From assembly GCF_000374565.1 (NCBI RefSeq), contig NZ_KB894714.1, positions 1 through 38,564 of the forward strand: 38,564 nt of DNA, given 5' to 3'. Source of the DNA: Siminovitchia fordii DSM 16014 = CIP 108821 (GTDB taxonomy: Bacteria > Bacillota > Bacilli > Bacillales > Bacillaceae_C). The stretch's first letter is position 1. Each line of letters opens with the position of its first letter. Of the stretch, positions 14,207 to 22,831 are shown piece after piece. The notes beneath the pieces are model-generated. The model saw only the letters and a program-made list of their open reading frames with translations, was not told where the DNA came from and did not search any database. Position numbers and translations under genes: made by a program.

Positions 14207-16075
14207 TCATATTTCCTTTGTCTCCAACAGCTCATATAGTTGAAATTGCCTGTCGATCCTTTTGATGACGTTTTTTGTACGGAATTTTTTCGTGCTTGAT
14301 GAGTCCTTCTTATGGATATTGAATTCTTCTATGGTGACTACTTCCCATGTGCTGTCTCCTGTTTTACTGACTGATTCGACATTGGTGGAGAGTATTTCTT
14401 CCGTAATGCCTTTAGAGGCGATATAGTGGAGGTAATCACGCTGTTCGTTCAATCTGGGCCCGTTGGAAGCAATCATAGGTTCGACGACTGAAAAATCATT
14501 GGTATTCAAAGCTTGAACGCTTTTTTCATTGTATGTCGCCATGAAGATCTCAAAATCGGCAGCAGACACGTCTGAATCTCCAGTAGTCTCGGAGGATTTT
14601 TCAGACGCACTGCCTTTTGAGGCTTCTGTATCCTTACTAACTGTCACGGCTCCGTCCGTATTGGAAGGACTGTATAATTTATTGGATCCTTCCAATGTAA
14701 CTGTCGGTTCCATGTCATTTCCGAACCAGGAAGAACTGCATCCATTCACCTTCCAGCTGTTGTCTTTTTTGTAAAAAAGAAGATCCATATCACAAGAGTC
14801 TATACGCTCTGTTATACTTGGCTTATCGCCTTTATAGTAGGAATCGGCCTGAAAAGTGAATCTTGCAGGAAACCCAACCCCTATGGTATTATTTTCGTTT
14901 TCATTGTAATGGATATCCTCCAGGTTAAGCTCAATCTTTTCCAATTTTCCTGTAAAGAGCTCATCACTGTCTCTGTTGTAACTGAAATCAGATTGAAAGT
15001 CTTCCTTCATTGAACTTGTGATTGTTGTGAATTTGGCTGTATCCCAAGCGGCGTGAGCCTGGAGATATTCTTCCCCATATGCCAGAATCAGTTCGGATAG
15101 GGAGTCGGTCAATTCCTTATTTATAGTGTACGGAGTTATATTGACAGTGTCGTTTTTAATCTTTACCTTTTCCGACTTGATTTCACCCCACGGAAGTTCG
15201 ACAACCGGAACGACAGTTGTTTTGCCATCAAGTTTCAGTGGACCGAATTTTTCAATCTTCATCTCCTTGTCAAACTTCACTTTTTTATCATTAATAAGAA
15301 CGTGGGCTTTCGAGACCGGTGCATTAGCCGTATCCAAGTAAAGATTCACATAAGCTGCCTCCAAATCCACCCGGTGAGGGACAGGATCGCTATATTCGTC
15401 CAAAACAGTCAGTTTTTCTTTTGTTTTCACTTCGGTATATTCTCCGCTAAAACTGCTATCCAGATCGTAGATCCCGGGAGCCATCGGTCCGTGGACGACC
15501 GTCTCTTCTCCGCTTTCCTTGATAGATACCTCTTGACCGTTAAAAGTCGTTTTTACATTCTCAAACGGAAGGCGAAGTTCAACGTACTGCGGTTTTACAA
15601 GAATACTGTGCCGTTTGAAAATACCGAGCCACTTGCCATTTTCCACGACGATAAAAAGTCCTTCGTCAGGATAACCGCCGCCCATTGACATAGACCGCAT
15701 ATTCATTTCAATAAACTCGGGTTCTTCTTTTGCCAAAGCGAGAAGTCCTTTCGCCTCTCCTTTTGAAATGAACTTACCGTGATGTACAATTGTCACTTTT
15801 TGTAGGGCGTTGGCGTCATTTGTCTGAATGGCTTCAGTGAATTTTTGGGCAATGTTTTGCGCCGATACCTGGGAACTTCCCCAGAAATAGAAAGCTCCCA
15901 GTAAAATGACTGCTGCGCCAACAATACTGCCAATCAGTTTATTCTTTTTGGATACACTTATTGAAGTGGAACTTCGGCTGGCCTGCGGTGAGACATGCTC
16001 TACCTTACGCCCGCATTCCATGCAATGATTTTCCGCCCCTTTCAGGGGCTTTCCGCATTCTTGGCAAAAATTCAT
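14207..16075 (-). CDS. TcaA/YvbJ-like zinc-ribbon membrane protein
   Basis: A 622-residue protein. An N-terminal zinc ribbon has C4, C7, C18 and C21. A basic, serine-rich stretch leads to one transmembrane helix (about 47-66), and a large, mostly extracytoplasmic region follows. This matches the TcaA/YvbJ architecture; TcaA influences glycopeptide susceptibility in Staphylococcus and YvbJ is uncharacterised. A low-complexity Ser/Thr/Glu/Lys linker near residues 485-510 separates the repeated extracellular domains from a C-terminal NTF2-like segment. AGAGGT lies upstream of the ATG. It follows the Yip1-like gene by 25 nt, forming an operon. Likely role: a cell-envelope sensor or scaffold; that is inference. 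Confidence 0.78.
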   Translation of the reverse strand: MNFCQECGKPLKGAENHCMECGRKVEHVSPQASRSSTSISVSKKNKLIGSIVGAAVILLGAFYFWGSSQVSAQNIAQKFTEAIQTNDANALQKVTIVHHGKFISKGEAKGLLALAKEEPEFIEMNMRSMSMGGGYPDEGLFIVVENGKWLGIFKRHSILVKPQYVELRLPFENVKTTFNGQEVSIKESGEETVVHGPMAPGIYDLDSSFSGEYTEVKTKEKLTVLDEYSDPVPHRVDLEAAYVNLYLDTANAPVSKAHVLINDKKVKFDKEMKIEKFGPLKLDGKTTVVPVVELPWGEIKSEKVKIKNDTVNITPYTINKELTDSLSELILAYGEEYLQAHAAWDTAKFTTITSSMKEDFQSDFSYNRDSDELFTGKLEKIELNLEDIHYNENENNTIGVGFPARFTFQADSYYKGDKPSITERIDSCDMDLLFYKKDNSWKVNGCSSSWFGNDMEPTVTLEGSNKLYSPSNTDGAVTVSKDTEASKGSASEKSSETTGDSDVSAADFEIFMATYNEKSVQALNTNDFSVVEPMIASNGPRLNEQRDYLHYIASKGITEEILSTNVESVSKTGDSTWEVVTIEEFNIHKKDSSSTKKFRTKNVIKRIDRQFQLYELLETKEI

Positions 16076-16100
16076 ATATCTGTACCTCTTTTTTTACATT

Positions 16101-17000
16101 TTAAAAAATATTAATAGAATCCAATATGTAGTTCATAAGCGAATCCGCAAGGACGGCAAATACAATCGAAAATAAAACTGAAGACAAAATAATATAAGAT
16201 AGGAAACCGTACAGTGGGTCCATCCCTTTGGCTTGTATAGATAAAAACCTTCCAATCAGATATAAGGGCAGTAAAATAAATGGCAAACCAAGAGTGATGA
16301 ACATCAGCATATTTCCGGCAATGTATGATTTCAACAGCAGAAGCAGGAATGAAACGGCCGCCAATAAAATAATAGGAGTAAGATGCGCACCGTAAATGCT
16401 TACAATCTTTTTATATGACATGTTTGGTCCGAAAAACCTATTAGCTAAAAATAAAGCGAATGTTACTACACCTGAGAGAATGGCTATTGATATGACTGTG
16501 CCAAGCAAAACAGTAATAAATGAAGGTCCTGCTTGATCCAAAAAGTCAAAGCCGGTACTAGGTGTGGAATTGAATGCTGCTAATGATACTAAAACTGCAA
16601 ATACAGCAATGGAAATCAGCCCATTGATAAATTCGCGCTCCGAGTTCTCAAAAATCTTCGATGGATGTTTTAAATATTGAAGATAATAGCTCCAGTACAT
16701 TTTGGATGTTTCTTTTACTTTTTCTACATGGATATTAGGCTGCTGCGGCTGGCCTGCATAGGCAGCGGCGGTTTCATGTTGAGTCGCATCAGGCTGTGTT
16801 GCCCCCTGGCTTGGATCTGCGTTCCCGGTATGGTGCACTCCCGGATGATTCATTGGCTGCACCGCTGTAGCCTGGTCAGGGTTTGCCTCCGATTGCACCG
16901 TTTCGGATTGTGCTGGAGCCATCTGCTCCACCAACTTTGTACCGCATTTTCCGCAAAACTTTCCTGCAGCCTGTTCATGGCCGCATGATTGACATACCAT
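16101..17000 (-). CDS. Zinc-ribbon plus Yip1-like multi-pass membrane protein
   Basis: A 299-residue protein with an N-terminal zinc ribbon (C3, C6, C16, C19). A hydrophilic linker rich in Gln, Pro, Ala and His runs to about residue 95. Five to six transmembrane helices follow in the C-terminal two thirds, resembling Yip1-family membrane domains. AGGAGG precedes the ATG. It is the first gene of a two-gene operon with the TcaA/YvbJ-like gene, and both share the same zinc-ribbon type. Function unknown; a role in envelope homeostasis with its neighbour is plausible. Confidence 0.72.
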   Translation of the reverse strand: MVCQSCGHEQAAGKFCGKCGTKLVEQMAPAQSETVQSEANPDQATAVQPMNHPGVHHTGNADPSQGATQPDATQHETAAAYAGQPQQPNIHVEKVKETSKMYWSYYLQYLKHPSKIFENSEREFINGLISIAVFAVLVSLAAFNSTPSTGFDFLDQAGPSFITVLLGTVISIAILSGVVTFALFLANRFFGPNMSYKKIVSIYGAHLTPIILLAAVSFLLLLLKSYIAGNMLMFITLGLPFILLPLYLIGRFLSIQAKGMDPLYGFLSYIILSSVLFSIVFAVLADSLMNYILDSINIF

Positions 17001-17221
17001 TGTTTAGTTCCTCCTATATTTCCTTTTTGTATTTAACATGCTTTTTGAAGTGATTTCATACTAGTCACCTCATTTTTACTGGATTATAAATAGGATAATA
17101 GAACTATTCGAATGAAAAAAATATTTATTTTTTCATCCAAAATAAGCCTCCACCCCCTATATATTCCTTAAACCTTACCATATTTTTTAATAGATTTCTA
17201 TTTTTTTAGACAAAAGGAACC

Positions 17222-17235
17222 AGGTCTATAGACCT
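17222..17235. promoter_or_regulatory. Perfect 14-bp palindrome upstream of the sigma-54 activator gene
   Basis: AGGTCTATAGACCT is fully self-complementary. With its flanks it becomes a 22-bp dyad, AACC...TGTT, with one mismatch. It lies about 50 bp before a putative -35, and no T run follows, so it looks like an operator rather than a terminator. The rest of 17001-17343 is AT-rich promoter DNA without genes. Confidence 0.55.
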
Positions 17236-17283
17236 TGTTTCTATGCGAAACGCAGATGACAGCTGAGGTCAAGTTTTTATTGC

Positions 17284-17312
17284 TTCAATTTTCCTATAAT
17301 TCTTTTTATAAT
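17284..17312 (+). promoter_or_regulatory. Possible sigma-A promoter of the activator gene
   Basis: TTCAAT, 17 nt, TATAAT (17307-17312). The -10 is perfect and the -35 poor. It ends 31 bp before the TTG start. Confidence 0.45.
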
Positions 17313-17343
17313 AGAGGTATCCTATAAGTTGGGGTGATCTATC

Positions 17344-19287
17344 TTGATAGACAAAAAGTTGATGAGGAAGTTATGGGAGGATTTTGTATATCGGGGGCAT
17401 CTCAACAGGTCGATCAAACCAGAAATTCAGGAAGCGTGGCTGCGTTCTAGGGAATACGGCGTAAATCCGCATGTCCGAAGTGGGACTCAGATTCTGACCA
17501 GCGAAGGGTTGGCTAAACTGCAGCAGCATAATCATGAGCTTATATGTATTTCTCTTCCCTTGATGGAGAATCTTTATTCCTTTGTGAAAGGTTCAGGGTT
17601 TCTGGTCATTCTTTGTGATGAAAATGGTTACTTGATGAAGACGCTGGGAGATGAGGAAACGTTCGAACTGGCAAATAGGATAAAATTTATCGAAGGGGCA
17701 TCGTGGAGTGAGGAGGCGATGGGGGCGAATGCCATCGGAACGTGCATCGCAATGGATGGCCCCATCCAAGTGTGGGCATCTGAGCATTATACGGAAGCTT
17801 GCCATCCTTGGACTTGTTCAGCAGCACCCATCCATGATTCAGAAGGAGAAATCATCGGCATTTTAAATATATCCGGTCCCGTGGAAAAGGTACACCCGCA
17901 TACTTTGGGGATGGTTGTATCTACAGCGGCGGCGATTGAAAAACAGTTGCAGATTATTGAAAAAACACGGGGAAATGCAGTTATGAAAAGTCTGCTGGAG
18001 GCGACGACCGATACTCTTTCCGAAGGTATGATTATCATTGATACTGCAGGAAAAATTTTAAAAACAAATGAAATTTTACATCGGATTATCGATAAAAAGG
18101 AGCATGAGTTAGCAGGCAAGGATATCAGTGAGGTTTTTGATAATCGATTTTTTAAGGAAATCAGCTCATCAAAGGCCAATGTCGTTGACAAGGAAATAAA
18201 GCTGAAAATATCCGGCAGCGAGGGGCAAGTCGGGGTGCTGATTACGTCAAAAGGAATATTTCAGCATAAAAAGAAAATCGGGAAGCTACTGACCATTAAA
18301 GAAATACATAGAGTAAGACAGATGATCAATGAGTTTTCCGGTAATCAGGCAAAAGTGACGTTTCGTGACATTGTAGGAGAAAGTGAAAAAATCAGGAAGG
18401 TAGAGCTCGAGGCTATTGCCGCAGCCCGTTCCGATTCTAATGTTTTGTTGACAGGTGAAAGCGGGACAGGAAAGGACATTTTTGCGCAGGCGATCCATAA
18501 TGAAAGCGATCGGAGGTACAAGCCTTTCATTGCCATTAATTGCGGGGGGATTCCACGAGATTTGCTGGGGAGTGAATTGTTCGGATATGAGGATGGGGCT
18601 TTTACCGGTGCAAGGCGCGGCGGAACGCCAGGAAAATTTGAATTGGCCGAGGGCGGGACGATATTTTTGGATGAAATTGGTGAAATGTCCCTGGAAATGC
18701 AAGTGCTGCTTTTAAGGGTCCTGCAAGATAAAGAGGTAGTCAGAATCGGAGGATATAAAGTCGTCCCAGTCAATGTGAGGATCATCGCTGCTACAAATAA
18801 AAATCTGCAAGAGGAAGTGGAGAAAGGGAACTTTCGAGAAGACTTGTTTTTTAGGTTGAACGTCATTCCGATTACCCTTCCACCTTTAAGGGAGCGTTGC
18901 GATGATATTCCCCGTTTGGCAGAGTACTTCATTGAAAAACTTGCTATGCGGATCGGAAGATCTCCCCTGAAAGTGAAATCTGCTTTTTACGAGACACTTC
19001 AACAATATGAATGGCCCGGAAATGTGCGCGAACTTCAAAACATATTGGAACGAGCAATTGTAAAATGTACTGGAAAGATGCTGGGGCCGGAAGACTTGCC
19101 TGCGGATCTCTTTGCTGATTCCCAAACGGCGACCGAGAAGGAATTGCCGATGAAAGATGAGATCAAGAGACAGGCATTGGTGCAGTCGATTAAACTATGC
19201 GATGGAAATTATAGCCGTGCGGCAAGACATCTGGGGGTTTCCCGGAGCACACTCTACAGGCAGATGGAAAAATACGGAGTGAGGTAA
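17344..19287 (+). CDS. Sigma-54-dependent transcriptional activator (GAF-PAS-AAA+-Fis)
   Basis: A 647-residue enhancer-binding protein. An N-terminal GAF-type sensor region (about 60-205) resembles AcoR-class activators, and a PAS-like domain covers about 212-290. The AAA+ domain has Walker A GESGTGKD (371-378), the sigma-54 loop GAFTGA (418-423), and Walker B GGTIFLDEIGEM (437-448). A Fis-type helix-turn-helix ends the protein (NYSRAARHLGVSRSTLYRQM). The TTG start is preceded by GGGGTGAT. It is the only activator in the window, while four sigma-54 promoters surround it. Two distinct enhancer motifs exist, so it probably controls either the dehydrogenase operon at 20728, as AcoR does for aco genes, or the left island. 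The ligand is unknown. Confidence 0.93.
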   Translation: MIDKKLMRKLWEDFVYRGHLNRSIKPEIQEAWLRSREYGVNPHVRSGTQILTSEGLAKLQQHNHELICISLPLMENLYSFVKGSGFLVILCDENGYLMKTLGDEETFELANRIKFIEGASWSEEAMGANAIGTCIAMDGPIQVWASEHYTEACHPWTCSAAPIHDSEGEIIGILNISGPVEKVHPHTLGMVVSTAAAIEKQLQIIEKTRGNAVMKSLLEATTDTLSEGMIIIDTAGKILKTNEILHRIIDKKEHELAGKDISEVFDNRFFKEISSSKANVVDKEIKLKISGSEGQVGVLITSKGIFQHKKKIGKLLTIKEIHRVRQMINEFSGNQAKVTFRDIVGESEKIRKVELEAIAAARSDSNVLLTGESGTGKDIFAQAIHNESDRRYKPFIAINCGGIPRDLLGSELFGYEDGAFTGARRGGTPGKFELAEGGTIFLDEIGEMSLEMQVLLLRVLQDKEVVRIGGYKVVPVNVRIIAATNKNLQEEVEKGNFREDLFFRLNVIPITLPPLRERCDDIPRLAEYFIEKLAMRIGRSPLKVKSAFYETLQQYEWPGNVRELQNILERAIVKCTGKMLGPEDLPADLFADSQTATEKELPMKDEIKRQALVQSIKLCDGNYSRAARHLGVSRSTLYRQMEKYGVR

Positions 19288-19725
19288 TAGCACGGTAGTG
19301 GCTTCGTTTTGTCGGGGAGAATAGGACGGAAATCAGCGTTCAAACGATTATCATGCTTTTCGTACAATAAACCCGAAAACACATGATTCCCGGATATTGA
19401 ATCAATCGCTATTATAGTTCATTATAAAAGAGTTGTAAGGTTTAATTACAAACATGTTATTTAAGATTCAACCCTCTTATTTCAATGAAGGGTCTTATAG
19501 TAGAAATATATCCATTGTTTTTTATATAAATTTTTGAATAATAAAACTTGTCATTTTAAGAAAGAGGGGTGTTCAATTTTGAAGAAGAGATCACTTACGT
19601 TTCTTTAGGATATGGATACTCCCACTGCTGTTTTTTTCTGGAAAGTTTTCAAAGGGTGAAGTGTGTCCAAAAATTGTTGTTCTAGTCGAAAACTACAGAA
19701 TAAATTTAAAATGGCGAGGTGAAAA
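19288..19725 (+). other. 438-base intergenic stretch, possible gene remnant
   Basis: An inverted repeat TTGTAA-N7-TTACAA lies at 19433-19451 and a weak ACCCT/AGGGT hairpin near 19470-19490. Near 19579 a TTG preceded by AGAGGGGTG starts a basic N-terminus (MKKRSLTFL) that stops at once. A -1 shift would continue into a hydrophobic signal-like stretch, which could be the wreck of an exported-protein gene. Nothing else is seen. Confidence 0.3.
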
Positions 19726-20124
19726 ATGGTGTACGAAAAAATTATAAGAAAAAATCCAACAACCATGCCAGCACCAGTTGGTCATTACACCCACATTACA
19801 AAAATTCCCAGGAACGCAGAACTGTTTGTGACGTCAGGTCAAATCGGTGCAGATCATGATGGAAATTTACCCGAACAAATGAATTCGCAAGTCAAAAATA
19901 CGTTCACAAATATAAAAACTGTATTAGAGTCTGAAGGGTTATGCAATGAAAATATTATAAAAGTGAACATTTGGGCAACTGAACAAATCGATTGGGATTT
20001 TTTATATGATGAGTGGGAAAAGTTATTCAGTAACGAATATCCTGCAATGACCATCGGGTATATTTCAGAATTGGGATTACCTGAGATAAAGATTGAGATA
20101 GAAATATGGGCTGCTAAAGTATAA
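19726..20124 (+). CDS. RidA/YjgF-family protein lacking the catalytic arginine
   Basis: A 132-residue member of the Rid (YER057c/YjgF/UK114) family, trimeric proteins whose RidA branch hydrolyses reactive enamine/imine intermediates. The C-terminal signature is PAMTIGYISELGLPEIKIEIE. Canonical RidA has an arginine after PA (PAR); here it is M108, so deaminase activity of the classical kind is doubtful and a Rid2-7-like role is more likely. The start ATG follows GGCGAGGTG. It stands alone between the activator and the dehydrogenase operon with its own terminator. Function inferred only at family level. Confidence 0.85.
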   Translation: MVYEKIIRKNPTTMPAPVGHYTHITKIPRNAELFVTSGQIGADHDGNLPEQMNSQVKNTFTNIKTVLESEGLCNENIIKVNIWATEQIDWDFLYDEWEKLFSNEYPAMTIGYISELGLPEIKIEIEIWAAKV

Positions 20125-20147
20125 GTTTAATCAGACATACTTCACTG

Positions 20148-20184
20148 AAAACATGGAACGACTTGAATGCTTCCATGTTTTTTT
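20148..20184 (+). terminator. Intrinsic terminator of the RidA-like gene
   Basis: AAAACATGGAA pairs with TTCCATGTTTT and runs into a long T tract. Confidence 0.9.
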
Positions 20185-20569
20185 GTGATTGTCCAAGGAT
20201 TTCAATTAATTTTAAGATGAATCTGCTTCAGTCAAAGGATAGATTTTCCATCTCAATTACCGAGATGTGATACATCTGTAATTGAAAATATACTGAATAT
20301 GAGTAGAAATGAATCACTACATATTTTGGGTAGAGTGGTATGCCCAGCTAATGGATGACAGAGAAAGGTCTGGATATTTATAGGTTTCATTCAAGTGAAA
20401 ATTTCTGTAGTGACTTTTATTTTTTTGAAACGAAAAATGGAGTCTTCCATATTGTGAGTAAGTATTAATGAAGAAGTAGTAGCCAACCCTATGATACTAA
20501 TGTGATTTCTTTTCACCGACGGGTGCATGAGTGCCCAAATTTAAACATGAAGTTTCTGTACGGACTTTT
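20185..20569 (+). other. Gene-free stretch with a nested dyad
   Basis: At 20254-20284 CAATTAC and AGATGT pair with ACATCT and GTAATTG, leaving a 2-nt bulge. An alternative CATCTC/GAGATG stem (20249-20266) excludes it, so two folds compete. A 24-codon frame at 20309-20383 has a protein-like, aromatic-rich composition but no ribosome-binding site; it may be a remnant. No intact gene is seen. Confidence 0.3.
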
Positions 20570-20628
20570 TGTCCCGTTTTGGTACAGTGTCTCATCTATG
20601 AAAGGACACTTTGTATCAAAACGGGACA
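20570..20628. promoter_or_regulatory. Paired upstream activating sequences of the dehydrogenase operon
   Basis: TGTCCCGTTTTGGTACA (20570-20586) and TGTATCAAAACGGGACA (20612-20628) are each an imperfect TGTNCC-N5-GGNACA dyad. They are also inverted copies of each other, with perfect 12-bp outer arms. Centres are 42 bp apart, four helical turns, which suits two activator dimers on one DNA face. The second ends 43 bp before the -24 GG. Confidence 0.75.
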
Positions 20629-20669
20629 TATTTTTTATCGAAAGGCGTTGAATTCAGGGGATTGAAAAT

Positions 20670-20685
20670 TGGAACAAAACTTGCT
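20670..20685 (+). promoter_or_regulatory. Sigma-54 promoter P4 (dehydrogenase operon)
   Basis: TGGAACA, AAAC, TTGCT with exact GG-N10-GC spacing (20671-20672 and 20683-20684), 43 bp before the ATG at 20728. Confidence 0.85.
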
Positions 20686-20727
20686 GTTTATCATTAGTAG
20701 ATCTTTAAAGAAAAAGGAGGAACAAAC

Positions 20728-21711
20728 ATGACAGTACCTTTGGACAAGTTGAAGTGGATGTATGAAATGATGGCGAAGAGCCGTTATTACGAGGATCAAA
20801 TGGCTGAAGTGTATTTGGAAGGCAAAACTCCTGTTTTCAATATAGGGGCGGGCACTGTTCCGGGCGAGATGCATTTGTCGACTGGACAGGAGCCTGCCGC
20901 GGTAATTTGTGCCCATCTGACGAAGAATGACACGGTGACATCCCCGCATCGCCCGCATCATCATGCGATTGCAAAGGGGGTCGACTTGAACAGAATGACA
21001 GCTGAGATATTTGGCAAGGAAACAGGTCTTTCAAAAGGCAAGGGCGGCCATATGCATATATTTGATCCGGACGTAAAATTCTCATGCAGCGGAATAGTCG
21101 GAGCGGGGATTCCGCAGGCAGCCGGCGCGGCACTAGCTGCAAAAATGAACGGAAAAGACTGGGTTGCGGTCGCATTCCTAGGAGAGGGAGCAGCAAATTC
21201 AGGAGCTTTTCATGAAACGCTCAACATGGCTGCGCTTTGGAAATTGCCGCTGATTTTAGTAGTTGAGGATAATGCCTACGGAATCTCGGTTCCGAAAAAG
21301 GCATCGACTTCTATTGAATCGAATGATCTGAGAGCGCCAGCTTACGGAATCGAAGGCGCTTATGTAAAAGATAATGATCCGATCGAAATGTATAAAGTTT
21401 CAGAAGCTGCTGTAAAAAGGGCCCGTAATGGAGAAGGCCCGACCATAATTGAAATCGAGACTTTCAGGTATCTCGGCCATTTCCAAGGTGACCCGGAATT
21501 GTACCGTGAAAAAGGGGAAGTACCTGCGTTAAGGGAGCGCGATCCAATTTTACGGGTAAGAAAACTGTTGACCGACGAGTACGGTGTAGCCGAATCCGAA
21601 GTGGAAGAAATCGAATCGAAAATCAGGGCGGAAGTCGACGAAGCGTACAATTTTGCAAGAGAAAGCGAGTTTCCAAAGCCGGAACAAGCACTTGCCGACA
21701 TGTTTAATTGA
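20728..21711 (+). CDS. Acetoin/2-oxoacid dehydrogenase complex, E1 alpha subunit
   Basis: A 327-residue ThDP-dependent E1 alpha. It shows HRPHHHAIAKG (74-84) at the active site, KGKGGHMHI (103-111), and the ThDP motif GEG (152-154) to N182 in DNAYG. It is closest in pattern to AcoA-type acetoin dehydrogenase subunits (HxHxIAKG, AEIFGK.TG..KGKGG.MHI). AGGAGG precedes the ATG. It heads a three-gene operon under a sigma-54 promoter, the usual control of aco operons in Bacillus. Likely reaction: oxidative cleavage of acetoin or a related alpha-hydroxyketone/2-oxo acid to an acyl-CoA. Substrate not proven. Confidence 0.88.
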   Translation: MTVPLDKLKWMYEMMAKSRYYEDQMAEVYLEGKTPVFNIGAGTVPGEMHLSTGQEPAAVICAHLTKNDTVTSPHRPHHHAIAKGVDLNRMTAEIFGKETGLSKGKGGHMHIFDPDVKFSCSGIVGAGIPQAAGAALAAKMNGKDWVAVAFLGEGAANSGAFHETLNMAALWKLPLILVVEDNAYGISVPKKASTSIESNDLRAPAYGIEGAYVKDNDPIEMYKVSEAAVKRARNGEGPTIIEIETFRYLGHFQGDPELYREKGEVPALRERDPILRVRKLLTDEYGVAESEVEEIESKIRAEVDEAYNFARESEFPKPEQALADMFN

Positions 21712-21786
21712 ACGGACTGAACCAAAGGTTTGAGAGTCTTACATTTTAGGGTTGAGAAAAATGCAGATTGGAAAGGAGAAAATTCG

Positions 21787-22809
21787 ATGGAAACGACGAA
21801 AAAAAGATTGTTGACCGGAAATAAAGCTATGGCCGAGGCGATTGCTTTTGAAATGGAAAACAACAACGAAGTATTTGTTCTTGGAGAAGACGTCGGCAAG
21901 TACGGTGGAATTTTTGGATCGACTGAGGGGCTTCTTGATAAATTCGGAGCGGACCGTGTGATCGATACGCCCATTTCGGAAACGGCGATTATCGGAGCGG
22001 CAATCGGTGCTGCAGCCGAAGGCATGCGCCCCATTGCAGAGCTGATGTTTGTCGACTTTTTTGGGGTATGCATGGACCAGATCTACAATCATATGGCAAA
22101 AATACAATATATGTCCGGTGGCAGCGTCAAGCTTCCAATGGTACTGATGACCGCGGTTGGCGGAGGATATAATGATGCTGCACAGCATTCGCAGACGTTA
22201 TATGCCACTTTTGCGCATATGCCCGGGCTGAAGGTTGTAGCACCTTCTACGCCATATGACTTAAAAGGCATGATGACTTCCGCGATCCGCGATGACAACC
22301 CGGTATTTTTCATGTTCCACAAATCGCTTCAGGGTCTTGGCTGGATGGATCAACTGGATGAATCTATCGGACATGTGCCCAAAAATACCTACACTGTTCC
22401 GCTTGATAAAGCGAAGGTCGTCCGTGAGGGCAGTGACGTGACAATCGTAGGCGTTCAAATGATGACGCACTACGCAGTGCAGGCAGCAGAGGAATTGGCC
22501 AAAGAAGGTATTGAGGCAGAAGTCATAGATTTGCGGTCGTTGAAGCCGATCGACAAAGATACCATCATTGAATCCGTAAAAAAGACACACCGCCTTGTTG
22601 TCGTTGACGAAGATTACCTTTCTTATGGAATGACCGCTGAGATTTCAGCGATTATAGCGGAGGAAGCCCTATATGAACTGGAGGCGCCCGTCAGAAGACT
22701 GGCCATCCCAGACGTGCCGATCCCTTACAGCGATCCGCTTGAAGATTTTGTCATTCCCGGTCCTGACTCAATTTTTAAAGCGGTAAAAGAATTAATGGAA
22801 ACGTATTGA
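21787..22809 (+). CDS. Acetoin/2-oxoacid dehydrogenase complex, E1 beta subunit
   Basis: A 340-residue transketolase-like E1 beta. It has GEDVGKYGGIFGSTEGL near the N-terminus, DTPISETAIIGAAIGAA, and a C-terminal domain with DLRSLKPID. The ATG at 21787 is chosen because AAAGGAG lies 9 nt before it; an upstream in-frame TTG at 21730 has no such site. It pairs with E1 alpha 75 nt upstream to form the alpha2-beta2 decarboxylating component. The intervening sequence holds no terminator. Confidence 0.92.
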   Translation: METTKKRLLTGNKAMAEAIAFEMENNNEVFVLGEDVGKYGGIFGSTEGLLDKFGADRVIDTPISETAIIGAAIGAAAEGMRPIAELMFVDFFGVCMDQIYNHMAKIQYMSGGSVKLPMVLMTAVGGGYNDAAQHSQTLYATFAHMPGLKVVAPSTPYDLKGMMTSAIRDDNPVFFMFHKSLQGLGWMDQLDESIGHVPKNTYTVPLDKAKVVREGSDVTIVGVQMMTHYAVQAAEELAKEGIEAEVIDLRSLKPIDKDTIIESVKKTHRLVVVDEDYLSYGMTAEISAIIAEEALYELEAPVRRLAIPDVPIPYSDPLEDFVIPGPDSIFKAVKELMETY

Positions 22810-22831
22810 TTGCTTCTAAGGAGTGAAATTC

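Noticed and set aside
13999-14239. Frames on both strands (78 and 65 codons) in the GC-rich intergenic element
   Set aside because: No ribosome-binding sites, overlap with strong palindromes, and compositions unlike real proteins.
19579-19725. A frameshifted exported protein gene starting MKKRSLTFL
   Set aside because: Only a short basic start plus one hydrophobic stretch in another frame; too little for a pseudogene call.
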